A stretch of 64,000 nt of DNA from Salarias fasciatus (taxonomy: Eukaryota; Chordata; Actinopteri; Blenniiformes; Blenniidae), in assembly GCF_902148845.1 (NCBI RefSeq), contig NC_043766.1, positions 10,075,486 through 10,139,485 of the forward strand, written 5' to 3'. The position numbers were made by a program, and so were the translations under genes. Each line of letters opens with the position of its first letter. Position 1 is the first letter of the stretch. Below, piece by piece: positions 1-12,332 of this stretch. The notes under the pieces were generated by a model. It was not told the origin of the DNA and made no database searches. It saw nothing but the letters and a program-made list of their open reading frames with translations.

Positions 1-3000
1 TTTTCCGATATTTGTCTCAGTTCAGGGCTTTGCTGTAAAATGTGCAAAGCTGAAAGATCAGCTAAAGTTGATGGGTCTGACCCCAAACATCATTAATTAA
101 ACAAAACCCAAACACCAAAAGACACTGCCCTCTGTCTGTGATGTAGACACCCTGTTTCAGCTCCTGAATTAGAAATCTCTCTTTTCTCGTTAAATTTCCC
201 TTTGTCAAGAACATTATTCCCACATTTCAACTATTATTACAGTCAAGTGTCAAAACAAACAGAAGAAACATGGGAAAAGTTGTGCTGACTATACTGAATC
301 ATGTATTCATGATAGACAGTCAGTGTGAGACACCAGACAGCAAATACATTTCAATAAATCACCAGAGTTTGGGATGTAGAGGCTGATCTCCAGATGAAGG
401 GGTATCAGTTCTGCCTGACTTCTCTTCAACTGTAAATAAGAACAACCCAACATTTCCAATCAAACCAAGATTGTGAAAGAAATTATGATAAATCTGTGAA
501 ACAATAAGTAGACCAATCTTGAATAACATTTAGAGTCCCAATTTTATAAAATTGCTTCACGTGATGGTGATTATTGAGTCTTTCTTTTTAAGTTCAGGTT
601 AATTTTTTTTTCCCCTTCACCTTAAAAAAAAAATACAAACTTGTCATGCAAGTTGCTGCTGTGCTGAAGACGTGGCCATAAAGAATAGATCTGAGATCTC
701 CACCGGGCATGTGGGGTTAATTAAAAGATTTCTCATGTCTCCCTCTCCACCGTCACTTCTACTGTTAACCAACCAGCTGTAATGTCTTTATCAGCACAAA
801 AGGCAACATTAGCTGACCAGTGAAAACTTTCTCTGTGAAATGATAACTTGAAGGTCACGTGGTTATTTCATGAGCCTGGTTGACATGTTGTTTGCCATGA
901 TTTTACAATTATTTTTAAAGCCAATGAAGCCAATGGCCTCATTTAAAATCTCTCCTGAAATTAGAGTAACAAATCCACCAAGTCTCTGATTCAGAAATCT
1001 GCTCAGTCCGGCAAAAGCAAGCAAGCAACTTTATTTGTGTAGCACTTTAAATTGATCGTGGTGGAATGAAGTGCTTTAAAGGAATAAATAAAGTTTCAAA
1101 GTTCAGTACAGTGACGGTTACACTAGAACTGCAAAATGTTGTTCGAATAATTACCCTTTGGAGACAGTAGCAAGTTTACATAAGATAGTCATGATTTCTC
1201 AGCCACGTGATGCAGTGGTTAGCACTCTGGCCTCATAGCAAGGCAGTTGTGGGTTCAATTGCTGGTCAGCGCTTGAATGAAGAGTCTGGATCCCATAAAT
1301 GGTGAATGTCTCGCAGAACAGCTCTGTTGGATGAATGTCTCTTTTTAAATGAAGAATAAAAACTAAAAAGGAACTACAGTCCAGGCTGACAGTACCGTGG
1401 TGGCCAGCACTCGCTGTAAGGCCAGACGATCTTTGGTTCAAGTTCGGTCTTTAAAACTTTTCAGTGAAGTTTGCATGTTCTCCCTGTGCATGTGTGGAGT
1501 TGCTCTTGGTGCTCAGGAATTCTGCCACATTTATTGTTGACTCTGAAACTCCCCTTAAGTGTGAATGTGCAGGAGTGTGGCGCATACCTGAAGGTCACCA
1601 GTCCATCACAGAGAAAACACACACCAAGACAGACATCCTCACACACACACGTTCACCTCTGCAGGCAAAGTATCGTCACCACCTGACCTCAACTGTGTTT
1701 TTTATTTACCATGGGAGAAAACCAGAATCAAGAGAAATCTTGCGCTCATCCATAAAGGAATGTGTAACCTTCAGCCAGACATGATCTGGGATTTCGTCAA
1801 TGTGAGAGAAGAGAGCTAACCACTACATCACTGTGCCACCACCTGAATACCCATCCACCATACACTAATGTAAAACATGCAAAATTCACACAGACAGGCC
1901 TAACCAGTATTTGAACCCATGGCCTTCTGATTGACGTAATCAAGTCTTTACACAAAATAAAAACAAAACAATAATCTGAAAAAACAAGCTTTTTGTTCCT
2001 GAGGTACAATACAGAGGGGCTTGAAAAAGGTTGAGAACAACTCTTTTTAAATAAGACGTCCCCCAACAAACAAATTGTAAACACAAGCACAGCATGAGCC
2101 ATACCAGCCGGAGCACTCCCAAGTCCCGGCACTCAGATAATCCACTTCATTAAACATATCTCACTATTTTCACTTATTATTAAGCAATGTTTTAATGAAC
2201 ATGTGCAATTTATAAAGATGGGATCACATTTTATGGCCAATTGTAAAAGAATAAGGAATGTCCACATTAAATTGCATATTTTCTTGGCTTTTTACAAATC
2301 CACAGTGTCTGCAACCAATCAAACATCCTTTTTTCCTTCATTTGCTGTTTTCATTAAAAATCCAAATGATTACTGTAGTAAAGTATTGTGTAATTTATAA
2401 TTACCGTGCATCCTCACCTTATGTCTGACTTCAAACTGCGATTTGTTATTTATGTATTTTTATTTTTTTTTTGTCAAACAGGTAACGCTCACAGGGATAA
2501 TTAATCAGCAAACATCTTTAACTAAGATAAATAGTTAAAATAATAATTAAATTGTGTATTTCTGTCCATGCATGGAGATCCAAATCACCACAATGCACAC
2601 CTCTTATTTAATCCACAGCACAATGATTGAAAATCAACTCGTTAGCTGTCTGTTAGCATTACAAATGTTCCAGAAAAGGGCTTAAATTGATTAATCCCCA
2701 TTACACAATCACTGAAATGTCCTATGAACACATATCAGCAACAATAATTCTTCCCTGCAAAATTTAATTTTTGTTTTGAATTTATTAATAACTGTAAATT
2801 CAGTCTAATCATTTTCTTGACGTTATAGTGGGAAGTTTGCATGCAACAAAATGACTTAACATGTCTGTGTGGATCAAAACTACCAGGAAACGGAGGTGTT
2901 GGTGCATTGTGCATTTTCAATCTGTAAAGATAGAGCAGGGTTTGGGGGTGTTGGGGTGGGGAGGTGCTGTGCTGCTGACTTCCTGCTTCAGAGGCGCTGC

Positions 3001-3031
3001 AGCTGAGTTTGTGTCCCTGTGCTGTTTTCAG
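1..3031. other. Non-coding flank upstream of the first fyb1-like exon found
   Basis: No coding exon with convincing similarity or splice sites was found before 3032. The stretch is AT-rich. Between about 1019 and 1085 it holds a short element with the fish-repeat signature TTTATTTGTGTAGCACTTT followed by AAGTGCTTTAAAG. Between about 1195 and 1930 it holds degraded pieces of the tRNA-derived SINE described separately. The first exon of the fyb1-like gene, with its start codon, is either left of the window or too short to identify here. Confidence 0.5.
1195..1930. repeat. Cluster of degraded tRNA-derived SINE fragments
   Basis: At least four partial copies of the SINE seen nearly whole at 61923-62297 lie here. 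About 1203-1265 (+) and 1395-1500 (+) carry the tRNA-like GTGGTTAGCACTCTGGCCTC and GGTTCAA boxes and the GTTTGCATGTTCTCCCTGTG segment. About 1800-1845 and 1875-1930 read as the minus strand, with GCTAACCACTACATCACTG and TTTGAACCCATGGCC. All are diverged and truncated, so they are older than the intact copy. ORFs here are fortuitous. Confidence 0.65.
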
Positions 3032-6000
3032 CAGGACAGTGTTGATGTCAAGGCTCTGAGAGCCCGGTTCAACAGCAAACACAGCACCTCGGACACCAGC
3101 AGTCGAGACAGCGGCTCGCCAAAATCTCCCGGCCTGGATTTGGGAGGGCCATCCTGCCATGACAGAGAATGAGGTGACCAACAGATTGTCGCCCACACCG
3201 CCTCCCCTGTCAGCTGGCCCTGCTGCAGTGAGGCTTCCACTGGCAGACCACTCCAAGTCTGCTTCCACACCCAGACCTCCTCCCAGTTCTGGAGTCAGAG
3301 CGAGTGTTCAGCCAGGAGACATCAGCAAGGTCAGGCAGACAGGGGAGTTACTGCAAAACATGATGCTGAGGCAGCAGAAGACCCCGGGACCCAAGCCTGG
3401 ACAGACTATGGCACCTACACCCCCTGCAGCTCCGCTTCCACTCCAGCAGCCTCTCCGACAGAGGAGTGCAGGTGACGTGACCCCGCTGAGGAGGCCTCTG
3501 CCTCCCGAAGGACCCCTGCCACTAAAGCCAAAACGGCCTCCTTCTGTCAAGTTGGATCAATATCGTTCGTTTAAGCGGGTATCTGTTCTTGCAAGAAAAG
3601 GTGATGGTAAGTTCCTGGAGCTTCCATTCACGTGGTTTGAAATGAAATTTTTGTTTGTTTGTTTGTTTTTAAGGATTATTTGAACATTCTGCTTTGCTGG
3701 TTTTTCTGATCTAAAAAAAAAAAAAAATCTGAGAAAATTCAACAAAGAATTAAAATTTTCTTTATTCTTCAAAAGTATGAGTGTCACCATATGATGAGGC
3801 AAATCTTCCAAATAGCCAATACAACAGTTATACAGTCATAGTTTGAAGTCAAAAATGAACAATTACCAAGCTTATCTTTGGAGAAACAGGATGATCGTGC
3901 AAATTTCTCAGAGAAATTCTCTGAAATTTATTCAGCTCTCTTTTAGCTGCACTTAATTTCTGAGTCTCTGGCGTCACACTGTTGTGGTTGTTAGGCTGCA
4001 GTGGCTTGTTGGGAAGCTTGAATTCAGTTCTATCGTTAATTTACTGTTTCGTTCAGAAATCATGACCTGAGATTGATCGTCGGATTTTTTTCATCTGTTA
4101 ACCAAAGTTAGATAATCTTGTATAAATTAAATGTTGAAGGGCTTTCAGCAGTACGATAAATCTTGAGATTTCGTTTGTTGTCTATAAAACAAATGTGATG
4201 AACAAACTGGATTCCTGGTTGCAGCAGGAGGTGCATCCGGCATAAAAACTAGCCAAGTCTGCGGTGCATGAATGCTGCAAAAGCTTTCAGGGAAATCCCA
4301 TTAAAAAGAAGCAGTCAAATCGACACTTACGATAATAATTCTTAACTGGGCCCACAATGTGCTTCCTAATTTGGAAATATGCTAATTTTAAAAAGACATT
4401 AATTGAAAACAGGTTATTCAACATGATTAGTGGAAAATATGTTAAAAGTCAAGTTAATTTAGTCATACAGCACGTTCGAAAATAAACCAGGCTGACCAAA
4501 GTGCTTTAACAGTCCATCAGGTAAAATAAAGAAAAGAAAAGCATGACATAATCTATAAATAATTACTTCGAGTCGAGCAATACCGCATGTCATGGTGTCA
4601 ATGCCTTAACTAAGTACATGTGTTTCTTGAGTAGACAGTTGAGGAATCGAGAGACCGAGCAGTTCTAATCTGAACAGGCAAGCTGTTCCACACACTGGGT
4701 GAAGGCACAGAAAAGGCAGGTTCACCTCTATTTCTGAGTCCGGATCAGGAAACGTATTGTTCGACTTAAGCGATAAAACTGGACACAAAAGCTCAGACAA
4801 ATAAGAAGATGCCAAATCATTTAACACCTTAACAACAAGAAAGAAAATCTTTAAAAAAATAACTTAAACGAGACCAGAAGTCTGTGGAGAAAGGCTAAAA
4901 CTGCAGTGATGTGCTCCTGTTTCTTTGTCCCTGTTACAAGATGAGCAGCAATTTGTACCAGCCGGAGTCGACAACGGCACGTCTGATCAAAATCAATAAA
5001 CAGGGAGTTGCTCTCGTCTATCTAGATATTATGAAGACATGTAGGACTCTCTCAAAGTTGTTTTAGGAGAGATAGGTCTCTGATGAGGGACACAGGTAAA
5101 GAGCATTTGCAGTTTCTTTTCACTTTCAATTATCAGTAAAGCAACGAAATGACTTCTCAAAGACGTAGCAAGCAACACATTTTCAGTAACCTGAACAACA
5201 CTGACTTTCAGTGGCTGTGTTTTCTGTAACGGTTATCTGACTCGTTCTCTCCTGTTTTCTCAGCAGCTCCTCCACGACCAGCAGACAAATGGGCACCTGT
5301 CCCAGCTGTGATCAGCCCTCCAAATCTTCCACAACGTTTCACCAAACCAAAGCCACTGCCTCACCAGGTCGCCTCAGTGTGAGTGACTGCTGGTGAACAG
5401 CAGTGTCACGGAATACTGGATTATATGACAAACACGATGGCATTTAATGGGAAATAACACAAATAGACAGCTGTTGTGATCTTGACTTTTTTATAGACGT
5501 TAGACAAATATGTCTTTAATAATGGTTTTATGTTTGTCATGAAACATTTTTAAATGCTACGTGATGCTCATTGGAATTTGTGTATTTTTTGCAGAGACTT
5601 TGAGGACGAACAGGACCCCTATGATGATATTGCAAGCTTTGATAAAAGTGGTAAAACAAACTCAGTTTTGTATTCCCCCCCCCCCCAGTTGTGAATAACG
5701 TAGAAACAACTGTTAGAACTCTCCTTAGCCGCCTACCTGCTATCATTTCTCGCACACATAACAAACCTCTCTGTTGTGTGATTTTACAGGTTCCTGCAGT
5801 GACAACAGTTCTCAGTGTTGGGACAAAGTAAGTCAAAGAAAATGAACATGTTATTTTCAGAGAGACTCTCAATAGTTCATAAACAGGAGTGTTTATGTTG
5901 GTGTGATTTTAGGAACATCGGTACAATTCCCAGGGAGAAGGGCTCTTTTTCACTTAGTGTGGCCTCTTATTGAGCAACATTATGTTTAATCCACTGACCC

Positions 6001-6809
6001 ATGTCACATCGCCACACACAACAGGACACCATATCCAAATAATAAGGCAGTGGAAATATTAACATATTTCACACACGTTACAACCACAGTACACAGAAAT
6101 GACATCCCAGTCCTTTGCCGTGTCAGTTGGATCTTGGTCCGGGTTTATGTTGGTCCCAGGTGTTGGTTATTGATAGACCCAAATAAAGCATCACAAATTA
6201 AACCTTATTGAGGGTCACCATTAACCTGTCAATCCTGCATAAAACTGTCATTCCTTTTTCTTTAAACGTTTATATCAAACATTTCTTCTCGCAGGATGAA
6301 CACGACGACGTGTATGAATTCATTGATGAGTAAGTATAAACTCTGAGCCACCGCTATCAGGCCGCTACAGTGCACTTGTTTAAGAAGCTGTGTGTGGCTG
6401 CATGAAGTAGACTGACTACTATAGCGCTGCAGAAGATAAAACCACTGCAACAATCTCTACTATAAATCCTGTAAAAAAGCAAAAGGACAGGGACTCGAGA
6501 GGTAGCCGTGCTTATGCTACAGTGTTTGTTATGTTGAGGCAAAAAATATTTAACTTACGTTAATATCAAACACAATGAAACAGCGTTTATGTTTTTGTCA
6601 TTTCTTTTGATGCGTTCCATCAAAGTGACCTGTGGAAGTGAACCATGTTGCAGTTTAAGAAGCAAACAAGCAAGAAGGGAAGCGACTACTGGAGCAGGAA
6701 AAGAATGAGAAGTTGGAGCTTAAAAAACGACAGAATGAACTTCGAAAGAATTTTCAGGTAGAGTAGAACTGATGGGAACAAAGTCTTTATTCCTTCAGCT
6801 TCAAGTTAG

Positions 6810-6843
<34 letters not shown>

Positions 6844-9800
6844 ATCTATCTTCTATCTATCTACCTATCCGTCCATCATGAATTTCCTTTTTTCCTGTAT
6901 CATATGGGTGATTTTTATGCAGATTTGCACAGCTTCATTTCCGTCTGTAGTGCAGGGCGAAGTTCAGGTCCTTCACACAGCCAGAGTTCGGCATGACTGG
7001 CACGGTGGAGGAAACTGGACCTGAGTGTGAAACAAGGAGAAATGTGGAGATCATCCGGGTGGAGTAACACCCCGGGAGGCAAATGGCTGGCTCGCTCTCT
7101 GACTGGGAACTGTGAGTTTCCTTTAGAAGAACTTGGAAATCTGAGCGCGTCTTTCTAATCTCTCTTCTAGATTTGTTACCTGCTTCAAGTGGTAAGGGAA
7201 AGAAAAAGCAAGAAACTAGCTTATGGGATGTTTTGGTAGCGGTTTGCAGTCTTTCAGAAATGCTGTTTTGCTTGATTGCAGACGAAGATGACGTAATCCA
7301 ATATGCAGCAGCAGCACCACGTGCATGCATGCGGTGCTGCAAAGAGTTTCTGGCTGTCTTCTGCTTCCTTAGTTTCAAATGGCTGTGAGTGTTGAAAAAA
7401 ATGAACGGCCTGGATTTGGTATAATGGCTGGCTCCTCAAAACATATAAATGAACCTATTTTCAGGTATACCTGAATAATTCTTGATGTGCTTTGCTTTTT
7501 TTTTTTTGTTATAGTTGCTACATAACTGTAAAGAACATATTCTGGATTTGTTTGAAATAAGTCTGTAAGAAAAAGGATTCATTATGTTTGCACAGGAGAT
7601 GCCTACGACTACTTCTTCATCTTCAATAATGTTTGATGAACAGCTCTCAAACACATATATAGAATCACAAAGAAAGAAAGAAATACTTTTTTAAAAAACA
7701 AAAATGCATACTGTGTGTGTTTATTTAGTGGCCCTGGAATCATATGTAAAATTAATCTCTTGTTGACAGATAGTACATGTACTTGATGTAACAGTTGTGT
7801 TTTAATAGTCTGATTAGAGAACTGATCAAACGTTTGATTAATGAGATTATGAAAAAGTTGTGATTGAAAGAAACGGCAACTCAGTGTTATATCTGTGAAT
7901 GAAACTCCAGTCTTTTGAACAGTGCATCACTTCTGCCATGTGTGTCTTCGTTTCTACATGTCATTAATGAAGGCTGCCATCCATCAAGAATTAATCTATG
8001 CAAACTGAATGTACTGCCGGACACACCGGGGACTGGTCTCCACCACATCACTAACCAAGAGATAATAACTCACACACTGATTCAGAGATACAGGCCATTT
8101 AAAGTCAGTAATCGACTGAGCATCGTGTCTTTAGCGTGTCTTTGGATTGTCAGAGGAGTAAATTCACTGAAAGTCACAAAATATTCAATCTCTGTATTCT
8201 TTTATTTTCATTACTTGATTGTATACATATTATAAATGTAAAGGTTCTCGGTGAAGTTAAACAACAAGTGCACACAATATATAACAAGTAAATCTCTGTA
8301 AATGTAAATATGTAAAGCAAGTGCTACATCTGTGACTGGTAAACTCAGAAATGTACAAAATCATTTGCTGGGAAAGTGTTAAAATACAATTATGTGGTTT
8401 TATTAATCTTTGTGTACAGCATGATGATGTGTTGACACTGTAAAAACCCAGTGACTGATGTCCTCGTTGTGCTTTTGTTGCAGATGGATACATCAGCAAC
8501 ACGTGTGTGGATGTTGACTATGAGGCCATTAAGCGTAATTTGCTGAAGCCAAAAAGAGTCGATACATATCCTTTACCTCCGCCACCTCCAGATCCCCCGA
8601 AACAGTTTAAGCTGGAGTCTAACAGAGACAGGTACAGACCAGAAGATTATATTATTCTGTGCTGGGCATAAAGACTGAGTTATCTTTCTTCTGACGGTGT
8701 TTAAATCTATTAGTTTAATCTGGTGCTGTGTGCATCGTTTTGATGAACCTACCTTTTCTGTTGCATCTACCTCTGTTACAGCTGACAAAACTTCTGTGTC
8801 TCTCTTTTTTTTTTTTTTAGCAGCTCAATTGTAGATGATGGTAAGTCGCTCCTTATGCACAAGTATTAGAGGCAGAATCGTTGAAAATAAATCAGTTTTG
8901 ATAAGACTTTGTGATAAAGGTCAAAATAGAAGATATTACTGTAATATAATGGCAACATAAAGAGGTCCGACTCCTGAGACACAGGAACTGAAGAAAATTC
9001 AGTTACAATAAAGTAAAAAGTGTGTGTGCATATGTCCATGCTTGTGTGTGTGTGTGTGTGTGTGTGTGTGGTGTGTTAAAGTATACATTCTCCACACCAC
9101 TTGTCAATTTTTTGACAGCCATCAAAAAGCAGCTTACCGTAATGACAAGTTGTGAATTGTTACTCCAAACATTGGTGAATGTGAAGACTTTTTGATGTTA
9201 TTCATATTTAATTTTCTTAAACACTTCAATGAAATGTTGGTTTTAAATTCGCAGTATTTTGAATTTGTATGCACTTCCCTCCGAACCCTGAATGATGACT
9301 GCTTTAAACCTTTTGTCTCGATGGATGTTTAGGACTTGATATACCAGATTGACTCAGTATCAATGAAAGTTGTATTTGTTCTTAGACAACTATGATGACG
9401 TTCAGCCGACACCTGATGAGTTACCTCTACCGCAACCACCACCAAAATCAGGTAACTTTTCCTCTTCTGATTCTGTGAAATACATTGAGAAACTGTGTTG
9501 GTGTGAGAACAGCGATGCTGGCTCCAAGAGTATCAAAGGTGTTGGATCTCTCATGGTTCTATGAACTCCGTGAAACAGCGTAAAAAAAAATACAAAGGTA
9601 TATATTTATATCTCATTGAGTAACAACCCCCCCAAAATATTTTCCAGCATAGATCCCAAAGTGGAAAAAGGGCTTAAAAAGAAGTTTAAGGTAAACCGTC
9701 TTCACGTTTCACACCGACATTTATTTGTCAATAAGTAGTAGTGTGATCTAGAAAATTGATTAGAGAGTGTTTTTTTTTTTCAATCCCTTTGAATACAAAC

Positions 9801-10771
9801 GATAAAGACGCATCGTCTCTTTATGGGAACATCTCTGACAACACTGAATACTATGATGATTGTTATATTCCGCTGGAAGGGGCCGCTCACGGTGCTAGCA
9901 CACCATGATGGTCGACCCAACCTGTGTCATTAAGAAACCAGGAGGGAAGGACTTGCATGTCACTCGGGGGGAAATAGTGGAAATCATCCAGCTCACCGAC
10001 GACAAGAAGGTTTTTAGTCGCAACGCCCTCAGGAAAATGTACGGAAGCACTTTTCTTTAATGGCATAATAAATTGCACATAATGACAGTGTGTGTGTGCG
10101 TGTGTCTATCCCTAGTGTACAGGTATAGACACAACATACAAAATGAATATGATATATAAATAAAGCTGTGGGTGGTTTTAAGTTAATGTATTAGAAATTA
10201 ATGAAGTTGTGAGTTATAATTTAGTGCTTGTCTCTGTTTTGCCTCCCCTCTCACAGATGGTTATGTGCTCCGATCCTATCTCCTTTCAATGTGAGTGAAT
10301 CCTCCTAAATTAATATGAGACTTGCAAATAGTTAGATTCACACTGCAGTTACATGATTTTCTTTGTGAATGATATATTATTTCTCAGGGTACACTGCTGT
10401 TATTATTTTGGGGTTTATTTGTTAGGATACAGTTAGCAGATATTTAATTATTCAATGTTCATATCCTCTGCCATTTTGGGTCCCTGACCTCCACTGACAC
10501 TCCTAGCGTCACTTTGGGATAGATTAAATGTAGAAATGTAATTTACCCAAGAGAATCGTTGAAGTAAACTTTCTTTCTTTGCAGGGAAGGAGACATTTAT
10601 GATGATGTTGATGCACTTGGTGAGTTTTAAAGTGCTCTTTATTGAAATCCACACAAAATGTAATTTAATCCAAAACCATCATGTTTTTCTTTTCCCAAAG
10701 TTCATTTTGTTTGACTTTAATGTTTTGGTTTTTGTGTTTCAGATGTTTACGACAATGATCCTACATACTGA
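3032..10771 (+). CDS. fyb1: FYB1/PRAM1-family adaptor (ADAP-like), 5' end missing
   Basis: Scaffold adaptor of the ADAP family, which in haematopoietic cells links SLP-76, Fyn and SKAP to integrin activation. Visible exons: 3032-3606, 5264-5378, 5595-5650, 5790-5827, 6295-6329, about 6661-6757, 6956-7111, 8484-8631, 8821-8840, 9386-9451, 9653-9690, 9880-10038, 10257-10290, 10585-10619, 10743-10771. Order of parts: the family N-terminal motif DVKALRARF; a proline-rich region ending LKPKRPPSVKL; acidic tyrosine motifs DPYDDI and DDVYEFID; a charged helix ending ELRKNFQ; a first helically extended SH3 domain; tyrosine motif NYDDV and another proline-rich stretch; a second helix-SH3 (LKKKFK, then VEIIQLTDDKKV and GYVLRSYL); and an end with DIYDDV and YDNDPTY. 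Two SH3-like domains fit FYB1 better than PRAM1, although the chromosomal neighbours fit PRAM1 or a second fish fyb copy. About six one-base indels interrupt it (near 3145, 7012, 7043, 7061, 9903 and 10026). Confidence 0.82.
4455..5140. repeat. Degraded copy of a common teleost interspersed repeat, in fyb1-like intron
   Basis: The stretch begins with a GCACGTTCGAAAATAA / GACCAAAGTGCTTTA signature. It continues with segments such as GCTGTTCCACACACTGGG, ATTTAACACCTTAA and GATGTGCTCCTGTTTCTT, which match from memory a widespread fish repeat several hundred bases long. It is diverged, has no coding potential, and I cannot name its class with confidence. Confidence 0.45.
6810..6870 (+). repeat. 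(ATCT)n microsatellite
   Basis: Tetranucleotide tract of CTAT/ATCT units with a few interruptions, in a fyb1-like intron just upstream of the first SH3-domain exon. Confidence 0.95.
8821..8840 (+). other. fyb1: 20-nt microexon of the fyb1-like gene
   Basis: A 20-base exon lies between a T-run acceptor ending TTTTAG at 8820 and a GTAAGT donor at 8841. Read with the AG left over from the exon ending at 8631, it gives Ser-Ser-Ile-Val-Asp-Asp. It passes a single G to the next exon, which opens with Asp-Asn-Tyr-Asp-Asp-Val, so phases match on both sides. Confidence 0.7.
9042..9076 (+). repeat. (TG)n microsatellite
   Basis: Short dinucleotide tract in an intron of the fyb1-like gene. Confidence 0.9.
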
Positions 10772-11052
10772 TGTTGAGATAATTCACATGCTTACAGAGA
10801 AAGAAGAAACGCTGTACAAAGAAACCTAACTGAAGCTATGTAGGACCACAGCTAAACTGAAAAACGATTCACAAAAATTTTACGAAATCAAGAAATGATA
10901 GAGGTTCTATACATTTGAATGCTGTTCAAACTGGATATTCACTCCCAGCTGTCAAACTAAGTTGCAGAAAAACTCAAACTAAATGCAGTCAAACTGACAT
11001 TGATAGAAGGTATCACACCTTACATGTCACTTCATTCCACTTCAGACACTCA

Positions 11053-11104
<52 letters not shown>

Positions 11105-12332
11105 ACACACACACACAGCAGAGATAAAGTAAGATCCTGTGCTAGAAATAACAGACATATCATCACTGCTATTAATACTGAACTGCTTGTATAGGAATAA
11201 ATAAATACACTATTGCAATTGCATTTTATATTTCACAGGCCCTGAGATAATTTGGCATAAAGTAAATATTTTTCTGTCCTGAGTCATCTTCCCATTTTTT
11301 TTTTAATGAAAGCCTTTGTCAGATTTGTTTAAGTTTGTGAAATGTTTTAAAACTGATTAAATGTTGTATGAAAATAAACTGGACCACATAAGCTGTGTTG
11401 AATCTCCTTCTCAGTTGATGTATGCTGATGACTGCAGGGATAAAGCAACGGTGCTGGAGGTGGATGTTTTGGTTGTTGTTCTGATATGAACACAATAAAC
11501 TGGGAAGTGAAACTTTATGAGCGCTGTAAATACAAGTCATAGTATTGGCTAAAAAAAAGAAACAACTTCAAAAGAGCTGTAAAACAAGAATAATCATTGT
11601 TTTAAAGCACTTAATCAGTTATATGAGATATTTTGACTTCAGTATTGTGTTTAGACTTTACGTTCATTTAAACAAACAGGAAAGGTCATACTGCTCGGCA
11701 TTGGAGGAGGATAAGGCAAGTCACAAACTCTGACCTGAAAACAACAGGTATTATTTTTCTGGTGGCTGTTGTCTTTGGGAAAAATTAGAGAAGGTTTGAG
11801 CTCTGATTGCCTTATTCTCAGTCAGCTGACACTTGTTGTATCCTTTGCAATCTCAAATAGACCTTCAAAGCCTAATTCCTCATCTTTGGCTCTGCCCCAC
11901 AATAATACGTAAACATCTTGTTAATGAGGTTTCTCCAAAATGCTGGACTATGCTCACAAAGAGTTGTTTGTTGATAATAAAATGTCCAACAAATGAATGC
12001 TGGTGCAGCATTCTATCTAATCTGCATGCAAAGTTCAAATACTGCTCAGAAAATCCATTAAAAAAAAACCCGTTTTCTTCATTGTCAAAATATGGTCAAA
12101 CAGTAAAGGCAGCAGCACAGCGCAGCAGCAGCAGTGTTCCTGCACCAGGGCAGCGGTAATAACAGTACCAGCCTGTAGGGGGCAGCAGGGCTCTATTTCT
12201 GCATCAGGGCAGCGGCATTGGTCGAGCAGAGGAAGGTCTTCTTCCTGTTTTAAAGTCCAGCTGGGTGCTGAACATTTTCAGCCTGGGAATGTTTCTCTCA
12301 CGTTATTGAGGTTTATCCAGTCCGGATCAGAC
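10772..12332. other. fyb1-like 3' UTR, spacer and pex11g promoter region
   Basis: The left part is fyb1-like 3' UTR. Candidate AATAAA signals lie near 11195-11205, and AAAATAAACT near 11372. A (CA)n tract lies at 11055-11117. Bases 12105-12330 are richer in GC, with CAG-repeat-like runs and two near-identical segments, TGCACCAGGGCAGCGGTAAT (about 12141) and TGCATCAGGGCAGCGGCAT (about 12200). They lead straight into the pex11g start and are probably its promoter and 5' UTR. No further gene was seen. Confidence 0.55.
11055..11117 (+). repeat. (CA)n microsatellite
   Basis: CA dinucleotide tract downstream of the fyb1-like stop codon. It creates histidine-threonine ORFs that are not genes. Confidence 0.95.

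Noticed and set aside
10915-11194. ORFs encoding His-Thr repeats
   Set aside because: They are translations of the CA microsatellite. The same holds for those at 24850-25112.
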